Shown in pieces: positions 23,976 through 32,583 of a stretch of DNA of 35,774 nucleotides. A model generated the notes under the pieces. It was not told the DNA's origin and ran no database searches. It saw only the letters and a list, made by a program, of their open reading frames with translations. Origin of the DNA: Gammaproteobacteria bacterium (GTDB lineage Bacteria > Pseudomonadota > Gammaproteobacteria > DSM-19610); contig JAPHQV010000053.1 of the NCBI GenBank assembly GCA_026197075.1, positions 1-35,774 on the forward strand, given 5' to 3'. Positions within the stretch are counted from its first letter, which is position 1; every line of letters begins with the position of its first letter. A program made the translations under genes and the position numbers.

Positions 23976-25343
23976 ATGGGCGCCACGGCACAGGACACGG
24001 AACAGCAGCTGGAGCAGACCAACGGCATCGCCGCGCTGCTGGCGGTGATCGACCAGGCGGCCCTCGATGGCTGGCTGGCGGAGCGCGCCAACCAGGATGT
24101 GGCCGCCGCCCTGGACAGTCTCGACGACCAGGCCACCCTGGTACTGTTGCGGCGCCTGCCCCTGGAGCGCATGCCCCACATCTTTTCCCACCTGGCCACC
24201 GAACACCAGGCACGACTGCTGGAACGGCTGAGCTCGGAGGAAAAAGCCTACCTGGTGGGCGAACTGTCCTACGACGATGCGGCGGCACTGATCGACGAAC
24301 TGGAGGAGCCCCACAGCGAGGAGATCATCGAACTCCTCGAACCCCAGGATCGCCAGGTCATCGAAACCCTGCTCTCCTATCCCGATGACAGTGTCGGCCG
24401 CCTGATGACACCGGAATACATTGCCTTGCGTCCCGGCTGGACCGTGAACCGCGCCCTGGAGTACGTGCGCCGCCACAGCGAGGAAGGCGAGACCATCAAC
24501 GATGTGTTCGTCACCGACCGGGAGGGTCACCTGCTCGGCATGGTGGGCCTCAAGCACCTGCTGCTGTCGCGACCGGCCAGCAAGATCGAATCTTTGCTTG
24601 GCGACGAGGTGGTGAGCATCGATGTCAACGCCCATCGCGAGGATGCCGCCCACCTGACCCGCCGCTACGATATCGAAACACTGCCGGTGGTGAACAGCGA
24701 GAAACAACTGCTCGGCGTGGTCACCGTCGACGACGTGTTCGATATGATGGAAGAGGAAAGCACCGAGGACTTCCACAAGCTGGGTTCCGTCGCCCCCCTG
24801 GCGCTGAGCCTGATGGAGGCCTCGCCCAGCCTGCTGTACCGCAAGCGGGTGGGCTGGCTGGTCATCCTGATCCTGGTGAACATCGTCAGTGGCGGCGCCA
24901 TTGCCTTCTACGAGGCGGCCATCGAAACGGTGGTGGCGCTGGTGTTCTTCCTGCCCCTGGTCATCGCCAGCGGCGGTAACGCCGGCGCCCAGTCCGCCAC
25001 CCTCATGGTGCGCGCCCTGGCCACGGGCGACGTGCAAGCCAAGGACTGGCTGCGGCTGTGGGGCAAGGAGTTTTCCGTGTCCATGGCCCTGGGCCTGACC
25101 ATGGGCGCATCCGTATGGTGGGCCGGGAACTGGGTTGGCGGTAGCGGCGTGGGCAACACCATCGCCCTGGCCATGCTGCTGGTGGTGTTGTTCGGCAGCA
25201 TGCTGGGCATGATCATGCCCTTCCTGCTGGCGCGCCTGAAGATCGACCCGGCCACCGCCAGCGCGCCCCTGATCACCTCCATCGCCGACGTGGTGGGAAT
25301 CCTGATCTATTTCTCCGTGGCATTGATGGTCCTGGGGATCTGA
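23976..25343 (+). CDS. mgtE: MgtE-type magnesium transporter, second copy
   Basis: 455 residues with the same domain order as the preceding gene: MgtE N domain, CBS pair (DSVGRLMTPEYIALRPGWTV; TLPVVNSEKQLLGVVTVDD), and five membrane helices with LPLVIASGGNAGAQSATL. The two proteins are clearly paralogous but well diverged, so this is an old duplication. MgtE works as a homodimer; a heterodimer of the two is possible. ATG at 23976 lies four bases after the first gene's stop. Confidence 0.93.
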   Translation: MGATAQDTEQQLEQTNGIAALLAVIDQAALDGWLAERANQDVAAALDSLDDQATLVLLRRLPLERMPHIFSHLATEHQARLLERLSSEEKAYLVGELSYDDAAALIDELEEPHSEEIIELLEPQDRQVIETLLSYPDDSVGRLMTPEYIALRPGWTVNRALEYVRRHSEEGETINDVFVTDREGHLLGMVGLKHLLLSRPASKIESLLGDEVVSIDVNAHREDAAHLTRRYDIETLPVVNSEKQLLGVVTVDDVFDMMEEESTEDFHKLGSVAPLALSLMEASPSLLYRKRVGWLVILILVNIVSGGAIAFYEAAIETVVALVFFLPLVIASGGNAGAQSATLMVRALATGDVQAKDWLRLWGKEFSVSMALGLTMGASVWWAGNWVGGSGVGNTIALAMLLVVLFGSMLGMIMPFLLARLKIDPATASAPLITSIADVVGILIYFSVALMVLGI

Positions 25344-25387
25344 TCCCCACCGGGCATCCGTACCCCCGTCATTCCCAAGATACCCCC

Positions 25388-25458
25388 CGTCATTCCCGCG
25401 AAGGCGGGAATCCAGTGGTTCTCACTTACATGGATTCCCGCATCCGCGGGAATGACGA
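25388..25458. repeat. REP hairpin, copy 3, read into by a gene
   Basis: Arms CATTCCCGCGAAGGCGGGAA and a variant complement (CATCCGCGGGAATGACG) surround a loop. Its right half encodes the last residues (SSFPRMRESM) and stop codon of the d1-like gene on the minus strand. It separates the convergent mgtE and d1-like genes and may act as a two-way terminator. Confidence 0.9.
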
Positions 25459-26790
25459 AATGACGGAATACTTCCCGGTCGGCCGACTCATGGGGATGCG
25501 ATTGATCTCTTCCAGGCTGGCACTGTCGTAGACCACGAGCGCACCCTCCTCCTCCCAGATGGACACCAGGGCGTGTCTACCCTCCGCGCTGAAGGCCACG
25601 TGGGCCGCCCGCTTGCCGGGTTCGGGACGCAGGGTATGCACGATCTCGAGACTCTGCTTGTCGATCAGGTGCAGCAGGTCCTGGTGCGGGCCGAAGAACA
25701 CATCGCCCCACAGGTAGGGACTGTTTTCATGGCTGGCGAGGAAAAAGCCGGGCCCCCGGGTGGCGATGGACTTGACCAGTTCCCAGCGCGCCTCGTCGAT
25801 CACACTCACCACGCCTTCGCGCAGGTTCGGCAGGGCCAGCAGCGTGCGGCCTTCGTGCTCCCAGCGTACCCCCGCGCCGGGGCGCGGCAGGCCGGACAGT
25901 TCCAGGGTCGCCAGCCGGCGACGCGCATCGAGATCGATGGCCATCACCTGGCCATTACCCGTAACCCCGATCACATAGAGAAAATCCGGGTCGAACAGGA
26001 AATCCTCGAGCGGTGTGTCGAGCAACACCCGGCGTGGCGGGAACGCACCCGGCACCGGCACGCCCTCGCCCAGGCGGAAGTCATGTACAAAGCCCTGGTA
26101 GACCGGCGGCGCATCCGCGTCGTAGCGCAGCTCCCACAACTCGGGGATATCCTTCAGGGCCGCAATGAAACTGTGGCGCGCCGGTGCATCATAGACCGCC
26201 GACACCCGCGAGCTGCGTCCGTCCTCGTCGCGCACCTCGATCACCTCGTGCAGGCCGAGGTCATGGGCGTCGAGCACCACCAGGGTATGGGGCTGGTCAT
26301 TGGCCACCAGCAGGTAACGGCCGTCGCCGGACAGGGCCAGGTTCCGGCTGGCACTGCCGGCGCGCACCTCAGCCACCGCTGCCAGGCGATGCAGATCGTA
26401 CTGGGTGACCCAACCCTCGCCGGAGAGAAAATACACGAAGCGGCCGTCGGCGGAGAATTTGGGCGCGCCGCGCAGACCGGGACGGGTCGGCCAGCGATGA
26501 ATGAGTGCGAATGTCTCCCCGTCGAGCAGGCTGGCGTGATGATCACCCGATTCCACCACCAGGAAGCGCTCGGACACATCGGAAGCCGGCGCGGCCACGG
26601 CATCATCGGCAAGGGGATACCGGACATGGGATGCGCGAATGGCGGCGGCATCCCACTGCACTGACTGCGCCGGCGCCTGGTAGCGATGTTCCGCCAGTTG
26701 CCCGTCCGGGTTCGCGTGCGAAAAACCGGGCACGAGTACCAGCAGCAAACCGAGCATCAGGCCACGACAGCTGTCAGTGGGCGTGGCCAT
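25426..26790 (-). CDS. cytochrome d1-like beta-propeller protein (NirF/NirN-like)
   Basis: 454 residues with a signal peptide (LMLGLLLVLVPGFSHA) followed by an eight-bladed-type propeller of the cytochrome d1 superfamily (GDHHASLLDGETFALIHRW, FSADGRFVYFLSGEGWVTQYDL, LSGDGRYLLVANDQPHTLVVLD, AAHVAFSAEGRHALVSIWEE). There is no cytochrome c CXXCH motif, so it resembles NirF or the d1 part of NirN rather than the NirS reductase. Such proteins bind or process heme d1, but no other heme d1 gene is in the window. ATG at 26790 overlaps nosL by 17 bases; ATG at 26757 is an alternative. The C-terminus is encoded by a REP element. Confidence 0.8.
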   Translation of the reverse strand: MATPTDSCRGLMLGLLLVLVPGFSHANPDGQLAEHRYQAPAQSVQWDAAAIRASHVRYPLADDAVAAPASDVSERFLVVESGDHHASLLDGETFALIHRWPTRPGLRGAPKFSADGRFVYFLSGEGWVTQYDLHRLAAVAEVRAGSASRNLALSGDGRYLLVANDQPHTLVVLDAHDLGLHEVIEVRDEDGRSSRVSAVYDAPARHSFIAALKDIPELWELRYDADAPPVYQGFVHDFRLGEGVPVPGAFPPRRVLLDTPLEDFLFDPDFLYVIGVTGNGQVMAIDLDARRRLATLELSGLPRPGAGVRWEHEGRTLLALPNLREGVVSVIDEARWELVKSIATRGPGFFLASHENSPYLWGDVFFGPHQDLLHLIDKQSLEIVHTLRPEPGKRAAHVAFSAEGRHALVSIWEEEGALVVYDSASLEEINRIPMSRPTGKYSVISSFPRMRESM

Positions 26791-27337
26791 CGTGCATCGA
26801 GTGGTCACGCCCGGCATCCATGGTCGCCACCAGGGAATCGAGCAGCGCAGTATCGATCTCTCCATACCCCAGCACCTTGCCCTGGTACTGGGCCGCGAAG
26901 GCTGCGGCGGCCTGGCGATCCGCGAAACTGGCCAGGGTCGGCCCCATGGAACCCATGCGGCTGTGTCCGGCCACGAACCAGGCATCGCGGGCATCGATCC
27001 AGGGGGCCACATCGGGCTGATCCCAGTCGGCCTGGGTCATATCCTGTACATAGACCTTCAGCACACGGGGATTCTGGTCGGGGTGCAACACATAGCGCAT
27101 GAGGTCGACGGTGTTGTCGAAGAACAAGGGACGATCCGAACTGCTGAGGAACAGTTGCCCCTTGGGGCCGGGCCAGCCCAGCACCTTCATGCCACATACC
27201 GGGCAGCGGGCCTCGCTGTCTGGCGCACGGGGAGTGTGGGCCAATTCCTGGCTCACACTGCCGTCACAGGACAACAGCAGCAACGCGAACAACAGTGCGG
27301 TGAAAACCGACAGATACTTTTTATATGCGAGACGCAT
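26774..27337 (-). CDS. nosL: NosL-family copper-binding lipoprotein
   Basis: 187 residues. A lipoprotein signal ends LLFALLLLSC with the lipidated Cys, followed by EARCPVCGMKVLG (metal-binding CxxCGM) and the NosL core (QLFLSSSDRPLFFDNTVDLMRYVL, DARDAWFVAGHSRMGSMGPTLASF). The tail HSMHDGHAH is His/Met-rich. NosL delivers Cu(I) for nitrous oxide reductase maturation in nos clusters; here it pairs with a d1-like protein, without nosZ nearby. ATG at 27337 is chosen because it directly precedes the signal peptide. An FNR-type box lies upstream. Confidence 0.9.
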   Translation of the reverse strand: MRLAYKKYLSVFTALLFALLLLSCDGSVSQELAHTPRAPDSEARCPVCGMKVLGWPGPKGQLFLSSSDRPLFFDNTVDLMRYVLHPDQNPRVLKVYVQDMTQADWDQPDVAPWIDARDAWFVAGHSRMGSMGPTLASFADRQAAAAFAAQYQGKVLGYGEIDTALLDSLVATMDAGRDHSMHDGHAH

Positions 27338-27400
27338 AATGACTCCCTGGACAGGCAATCCCGGCCCTGGTTGGCAGGACATCGGAACCCATCAGCGGTG

Positions 27401-27462
27401 ATTGTACAAGTTCGCAACCATACTGGCCCTGGTCTGCCGGCCAGGGCATTGATGTGCATCAA
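27401..27462 (-). promoter_or_regulatory. FNR/DNR-type box and promoter for nosL
   Basis: TTGATGTGCATCAA at 27449-27462 is a perfect match to TTGAT-N4-ATCAA, the site of FNR, ANR and DNR regulators. On the minus strand TACAAT (27406-27401) is a good -10 box; the start it implies (about 27394) puts the box centre near -61.5, a class I activation position. It probably induces nosL and the d1-like gene under low oxygen or with nitrogen oxides. The box overlaps the stop codon of the MFS gene. Confidence 0.75.
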
Positions 27463-28640
27463 GATCGGCCCTCGCCCCGGGCCGCCCAGCGCAGGGCCAG
27501 TGGCAGGAACAGCAGTGCGCAAAGCACCTCCAGTCCACCGACGACCAGGAAGGCCATGGGATAGGCGGGCAGCGTCGTGGCGCCGAACAGGGCCACCAGC
27601 AGGCCGCCGGTAAGCGGGCCCAGCACAAAACCCAGGGAACCGGCGAAATGGAAGCCGCTCATGGCCAGGGCCTTGTGTTCCGGTCGAGACAGGTTCGCCA
27701 CCAGCACCAGGGACGGTGCATACATGAGCGAGGCAACCACACCGCCGGCAAACATCAACCAGGGGATCATGCCGGGCACGACAAAGCCGATGGCGGTGAG
27801 AGTGATGCCGTAGGCGGCACTGCCGGCCAGCATCATGAACAGGGGATTCCAGTGACGCGAAAGCAGTCCCGCCGGATAGGTAAGCAGCGAAAAGGGCACC
27901 AGGAACAGGGCCATCACCAGGCCGATGGCGACCGACTCCAGGCCGATGACGCTGCTCAGGTACAGCGACAGGGTCGAGACGATGAAACCCACGGTGAGGC
28001 GATCGACAAAGGCAAAGGTATAGGGCAACAGCAGACGACGGTTGTCGGGCAGTGACCGCAACAGGGCGGACAGGGTTGTGGAACCATGGCGCAGCGGGGC
28101 GTCGCGCAACAGCAGCGTCGCGAGCAGGGTGAGCGCCAGCAGCAGCCAGAACCCGGCCTGCAACACGTGCTCCGCGCCATGCTGGCCGATGAAGCCGCCC
28201 AGAGGCGCGCCGCTTGCCACCCCCAGGCCGAGGGCAGTGCCCACCAGCCCCATGACCGCGCCCATGCCGCGCTGACGGGCATGGTCAACCGCCAGGGCCA
28301 TGAGCAGACTCAGCGAGGTAATATGGGCGCAGCCCTCCAGGAAACGCCAGGACAGGTAGACGGCATATGGCCAGTCCAGGGTCAGCATCAGCAAGGACAG
28401 GGTATTGACCGCCAGCGCCACCACGATGATGATCTTGCGGCGGCGCCACCAGTCGGACAACAGCCCGGCCAGTGGCACGAACAGCAGTGCCCCCAGCATA
28501 TTCGCCGACATGAACAGGTGTTGTTCGAATTCGCCGAGCCCCGGATAACGGCCCGCGGTCAAGTCCCGCAAAACCGGCACCATGGCCGTTACCGGCAGCA
28601 TCAGCAGGTAAATAATAAGAACGATGGGTGTCAGGTTCAT
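27459..28640 (-). CDS. MFS transporter of unknown substrate
   Basis: 393 residues and about 12 membrane helices in two halves. The conserved MFS loop between helices 2 and 3 appears as GLLSDWWRRRKIIIV. The segment LEGCAHITSLSLLMALAVDHARQRGMGAVMGLVGTALGLG carries the helix 4-5 signature. No specific family is recognisable. It lies directly upstream of nosL and reads the same way, but the FNR box between them suggests nosL and the d1 gene have their own promoter. Confidence 0.85.
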   Translation of the reverse strand: MNLTPIVLIIYLLMLPVTAMVPVLRDLTAGRYPGLGEFEQHLFMSANMLGALLFVPLAGLLSDWWRRRKIIIVVALAVNTLSLLMLTLDWPYAVYLSWRFLEGCAHITSLSLLMALAVDHARQRGMGAVMGLVGTALGLGVASGAPLGGFIGQHGAEHVLQAGFWLLLALTLLATLLLRDAPLRHGSTTLSALLRSLPDNRRLLLPYTFAFVDRLTVGFIVSTLSLYLSSVIGLESVAIGLVMALFLVPFSLLTYPAGLLSRHWNPLFMMLAGSAAYGITLTAIGFVVPGMIPWLMFAGGVVASLMYAPSLVLVANLSRPEHKALAMSGFHFAGSLGFVLGPLTGGLLVALFGATTLPAYPMAFLVVGGLEVLCALLFLPLALRWAARGEGRS

Positions 28641-28683
28641 GCCGCGCTATCCTGCGGTAAGACCCGGCCATCATGCAAGACAC

Positions 28684-28712
28684 AAAAAAAGGGCTGGTTG
28701 ACCAGCCCTTTT
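28684..28712 (-). terminator. rho-independent terminator of the DUF1631 gene
   Basis: A perfect stem AAAAGGGCTGGT/ACCAGCCCTTTT with a two-base loop is followed on the minus strand by seven T. It lies about 33 bases after the DUF1631 stop codon and separates it from the MFS gene. Confidence 0.9.
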
Positions 28713-28744
28713 CATCAAACGTTATCCGGACATGCGGGACTGTG

Positions 28745-30967
28745 TCAGCTGGCCTGGCGCATGCCCTCCACCACCTTGCTGACGGCACGATCCAGTACCG
28801 GTGCTTCCTCGATGGCGCGCGCCTTGCCACACTGGAAGGCCGCCACCAGCGCAACCTCGTGCATATTGGACACCATGTGGCCCTTGCGGTTTACGAACAG
28901 GTAGCGGTTGGTTACCGGGCTGACCCAGCTCAGCTTGACGCGCATCGGGGCACCGTCTTCATCCTCCATTTCCACCCAGCTTCCCACCTGGATCCCACGC
29001 ACCTTGTCGATGAACTCATCCTGCAGGTCGGCAATGCTGACGCCGTGATCGGAATTCTCTTCCTCCTCACTCAGTGTGATCTCCTCGACCTGCAATGCGC
29101 CTTCGTTCACCAGGTGCTGCAGCGCTTCGGTGGCGGCCGCCTCTTCCTGCTCCGCGCTGGGCATGGTCGGTGGCACGGGGGCGGGCGCATTGGGATCGCG
29201 CAGGTAGTCGTGTACGGAACCCTGCTGCTGCAGGGCATTGGCGACGGCTGAATCCTCGTTCATGATACGGGCGTGGAAACCGGCGAGCTGTGCCAGGAAA
29301 TGATGCCGTTCGTTGGAGGGCATGGATACCTTCTCCATGCCGTCCTGGAGCACCTGCAGCAGGTTCGGCAGCACCTTGATCACCCGCGCCCGCTCCTGGG
29401 CGTCCGTCTTGGGCTGTACGCTCCAGATCAGGTTGTCCATGAACACCAGGGAACGTTTCCAGGCCACACTGCCCTCGCCTTCCTTGATATGGTTCAGTAG
29501 CAGGACACCACGCCAGTAGCTGCCAAGGAAGTCACGCACCTGCTCAGGTATGCCGGGCCTTTCTATCCGGCTACGCACTTCCCGCTTGACCTCTTCCTTG
29601 GCTGCGAGCAGACGTTCCCGGGATTGGGCCAATTGCGCGGACACCTCCGCCCGACGTGCCGCCGCCTGTTGCTCCTGACCGAGGAAACTTTCGAAATCTC
29701 GCAGGACCTCGGCGAACAACCCAATGTCATCATTGTATTCGTTGAGAATCCGCTCCACGACTGCCTGAATCTTGCAGTACAGGCCATCTTCGTAGCCACA
29801 TGACTCATCCCAGCCAATGCCGGAAAAGGCCAGCAGGTTCAGCAGGCGGCGCGCGGGATGACTCCGCTTCTTGAAGAAATCCTGATCGGAGAGCGCCACC
29901 TTCAATACCGGAATCTGTAGTTGGCCAAGCAACGCCTTGATGGGATCCGGGAGGCTCTTGTCGTCGAGGATATAATCGAACAGCATGGCCACCACATCGA
30001 GAATCATGGCATCGGCCTGGCCCATGTGTCCCGTGGCGCCACTTTGCTGAATCCCGCGGATAACGTTGACCAGCCCTCCATTTTCCGTATGGGTGCTGTT
30101 TGTACTCGCCTGCAGTGGCAACAGATCGGTATCGCCATGCTGGTATGCGGTCAAGGCCCTGAAGAAAGAAGCCTGGGCATCCTGGATACCGGTTCCATTG
30201 GTCGCGGGAACACCATCCCCGAGTATTCTTTTCTGCAGGGCTGAGAACAGCTCATCCGCATCATCCTGTTCCCGCTCCTGCTTTATTCGAGCTTTGGGAA
30301 GTACAGGCAGGACGCCCTTTTCAATCAGCAATTCATTGACGGCCTTGTAGGCGGGCACCGCCGCTGTTGCGATCAGGTATCGGTCGAATAGCTTATAGAT
30401 TACCAGCTTGACTCGCAGCTCCACTGCGACCCGGTCCAGTGCGGAACGGAAAGCCTCGCAGATGATCCCGGGTGAAATCGGATTGGATTCCGTATCCAGT
30501 TCCATTGTCTGCAGCAGCCAGGCAAAGCGCTGGTTCAAGGCCGCAATTTCATCCCGTGCCAGCAACTCCAGCTTTATCACCATGTCTCGGATGGCGATAT
30601 CTTCTTCGATTTCTTCGTAATCAACCAGGCCGAGTTCCTGAAGAGCATCATCCTCACAGAGATCTTCGACCCCGAAGGTTTTCAAGGAATCGCCGAAACC
30701 GGCGCGCAATTTATCCAGGAAGGACTGCTCGATGTCCTTGCGATTGATGCGCAGTACGCGCATGGCGTCGAAATAGCAGTTCTGCACGGTTGGGTCTTTC
30801 TGCGAAAGATCGAACATGGAATCATCGATCTTGGCCATGATCGCCTGCATGGCCTGCCCCAGCCTGTCCGCCATAAGGGCTCGTGCCTGGCGCAGCAGGG
30901 TAATGGTTTCATCACGCGTCAGGACACGGCGCGGCTCCTGGTACTGATCAAGACGAATGATGTTCAT
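28745..30967 (-). CDS. DUF1631 family protein
   Basis: 740 residues, soluble and mostly helical, with the DUF1631 pattern: an N-terminal helical region (DDSMFDLSQKDPTVQNCYFDAMRVLR), a middle block (GIGWDESCGYEDGLYCKIQAVVERIL), and a C-terminal beta-rich part (VGSWVEMEDEDGAPMRVKLSWVSPVTNRYLFVNRKG) that recalls a PilZ-like barrel. That last point is my inference; a c-di-GMP-type RxxxR motif is not evident. ATG at 30967 follows GAGG and fits the family start MNIIRLDQY better than an upstream ATG. Function is unknown. It is divergent from an HDOD gene, which suggests a signalling context. Confidence 0.85.
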   Translation of the reverse strand: MNIIRLDQYQEPRRVLTRDETITLLRQARALMADRLGQAMQAIMAKIDDSMFDLSQKDPTVQNCYFDAMRVLRINRKDIEQSFLDKLRAGFGDSLKTFGVEDLCEDDALQELGLVDYEEIEEDIAIRDMVIKLELLARDEIAALNQRFAWLLQTMELDTESNPISPGIICEAFRSALDRVAVELRVKLVIYKLFDRYLIATAAVPAYKAVNELLIEKGVLPVLPKARIKQEREQDDADELFSALQKRILGDGVPATNGTGIQDAQASFFRALTAYQHGDTDLLPLQASTNSTHTENGGLVNVIRGIQQSGATGHMGQADAMILDVVAMLFDYILDDKSLPDPIKALLGQLQIPVLKVALSDQDFFKKRSHPARRLLNLLAFSGIGWDESCGYEDGLYCKIQAVVERILNEYNDDIGLFAEVLRDFESFLGQEQQAAARRAEVSAQLAQSRERLLAAKEEVKREVRSRIERPGIPEQVRDFLGSYWRGVLLLNHIKEGEGSVAWKRSLVFMDNLIWSVQPKTDAQERARVIKVLPNLLQVLQDGMEKVSMPSNERHHFLAQLAGFHARIMNEDSAVANALQQQGSVHDYLRDPNAPAPVPPTMPSAEQEEAAATEALQHLVNEGALQVEEITLSEEEENSDHGVSIADLQDEFIDKVRGIQVGSWVEMEDEDGAPMRVKLSWVSPVTNRYLFVNRKGHMVSNMHEVALVAAFQCGKARAIEEAPVLDRAVSKVVEGMRQAS

Positions 30968-31168
30968 CGCAATTGCCTCACATGGTGCTTCCTGTATCCG
31001 TTTTCGGGTACATGGGCTCAAAACTTGAGCACGGGACTATGAATACCATGGGGGAAATGCCCGGATTGTGACGAAATCCGCAAATACCGACTACATGACC
31101 CTGACGCTCAAGATTCCGCCAGAAAGGCCGCTCCCTGCGAACGACATCCTTATTCCGGATCCTGGACC

Positions 31169-32059
31169 ATGGAAGCCGAACACCTGAATCCAAAACCAGG
31201 CGCCGCGCAGCTGGTGCAGGGGCTTATCGGCGATGTGTCCTTCCTGGTCACGCCACCGGACCTTTGCGTGCGCCTGTTTGGCCTTCTGGAGTCTGGCGAC
31301 GCCTCCGCCACCGCGATCGGTGATGTCATCAGCCACGACCCGAGCCTGACCGCGCGACTGCTGCAACTGGTCAACAGTTCCTTTTTCAATTTCGCACGTC
31401 GTATCGACACCGTGAGCCGGGCCATTACCGTGCTCGGCACCCGGGAGCTTTACAGCCTGGTGCTGGCCGTATCCGCCATCAAATCCTTTTCAAAATTGCC
31501 CGTCACCCTGGTAAATATAGACACCTTCTGGCGCCATGGTATCTTCACGGGTCTGCTGGCAAGGGAAATTGCTCGTAAAATCAGAATTCTGCACCCTGAA
31601 CGACTGTTCATTGCCGGCCTGTTGCACGATATCGGCTGCCTGGTACTGTACGCCCGCATGCCGGAGCAGATGCGTGACCTGATGCTGGTGTGCGAGGGGG
31701 AAGAAGACCTCCTGCACCGGGCGGAACAGGAACACTTCGGGTTCAGCCATGGCGACCTGGGCGGGGCCCTGGCAGAGGTCTGGAATCTGCCCGAACACCT
31801 GCAGGATGCCATCACCCATCACCATGACCCGGATGCCGGCCAGACATCCGATGCCGCCATCATCCACCTGGCCGATGCCCTGGCCAACCGTTCCCGGCTG
31901 GGGGCCTTCTGCGAGGACCCGCCTGGCATCGCCCATATCCACCCCGGAACCTGGGAGCGCCTGGGCATGGAACCCGCCGACCTGGACGAGGAAGAACTCA
32001 TCGGGGCCGCCGGTTTGCAGTTCACGGAAACCGCCGGCTTGCTGCTGGCGCGGGGCTGA
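31169..32059 (+). CDS. HDOD-domain signalling protein
   Basis: 296 residues. The HDOD domain (about 20-215) shows LVTPPDLCVRLFGLLES, ISHDPSLTARLLQLVNSSFF, RAITVLGTRELYSLVLA, and the HD-like FIAGLLHDIGCLVLY, then AITHHHDPD. HDOD proteins are non-catalytic or poorly characterised relatives of HD phosphohydrolases linked to two-component and c-di-GMP signalling. There is no receiver or GGDEF domain here, so it is a stand-alone HDOD protein. It is followed by a strong terminator. Confidence 0.9.
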   Translation: MEAEHLNPKPGAAQLVQGLIGDVSFLVTPPDLCVRLFGLLESGDASATAIGDVISHDPSLTARLLQLVNSSFFNFARRIDTVSRAITVLGTRELYSLVLAVSAIKSFSKLPVTLVNIDTFWRHGIFTGLLAREIARKIRILHPERLFIAGLLHDIGCLVLYARMPEQMRDLMLVCEGEEDLLHRAEQEHFGFSHGDLGGALAEVWNLPEHLQDAITHHHDPDAGQTSDAAIIHLADALANRSRLGAFCEDPPGIAHIHPGTWERLGMEPADLDEEELIGAAGLQFTETAGLLLARG

Positions 32060-32065
32060 GCAAAG

Positions 32066-32100
32066 AAAAAGGCCCCGGCGCGCATGCGCCGGGGCCTTTT
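32066..32100. terminator. bidirectional rho-independent terminator
   Basis: The stem GGCCCCGGCGC/GCGCCGGGGCC has a short loop, flanked by A5 on the left and T4 on the right. It can end the HDOD message on the plus strand and the tRNA transcript on the minus strand. Confidence 0.92.
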
Positions 32101-32104
32101 GGTT

Positions 32105-32181
<77 letters not shown>

Positions 32182-32230
32182 TCAGAGCCGTGCATTGTAC
32201 ATAGCCACCCAAGCCTTGGCAAGGGTGAAA

Positions 32231-32563
32231 CTAGCGGGCGCGGCGCTTGGCGCGGTCCAGGTGTACGCGCAGGTCGGTGCGGTAGATGAACCCCGGCAGG
32301 GCGAAGACCAGGAACAGGCAGGCCGTCACGGCATAGAATTCCCAGTCCTGGGCATGACGGGTGCCGGTGATCTTCTGCTCCAGGCCCATCACGATCCCGC
32401 CGACGATGAAATAGAGCAGCAACCATTCCAACAGGCGGAACCAGGCGCTCTTGCGGCCGGAACCGGGTTCACGGATGAAAAACACCCGGTTGCTCATCCA
32501 GGGCAGGTTGGCGGCCACCATGGACAACAGCAGCACGATCCAGACAGCAGTGGTAGCGGACAT
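32231..32563 (-). CDS. DUF2818 family membrane protein
   Basis: 110 residues with three predicted membrane helices (about 5-20, 43-63 and 77-95). The segment NLPWMSNRVFFI and a basic C-terminus match DUF2818, a family found directly after nuoN in many beta- and gammaproteobacteria. It starts 20 bases after the nuoN stop and is therefore the last gene of the complex I operon. Its role, perhaps in assembly, is unknown. Confidence 0.85.
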   Translation of the reverse strand: MSATTAVWIVLLLSMVAANLPWMSNRVFFIREPGSGRKSAWFRLLEWLLLYFIVGGIVMGLEQKITGTRHAQDWEFYAVTACLFLVFALPGFIYRTDLRVHLDRAKRRAR

Positions 32564-32583
32564 GGCGATACTTCTTCAGGTTG

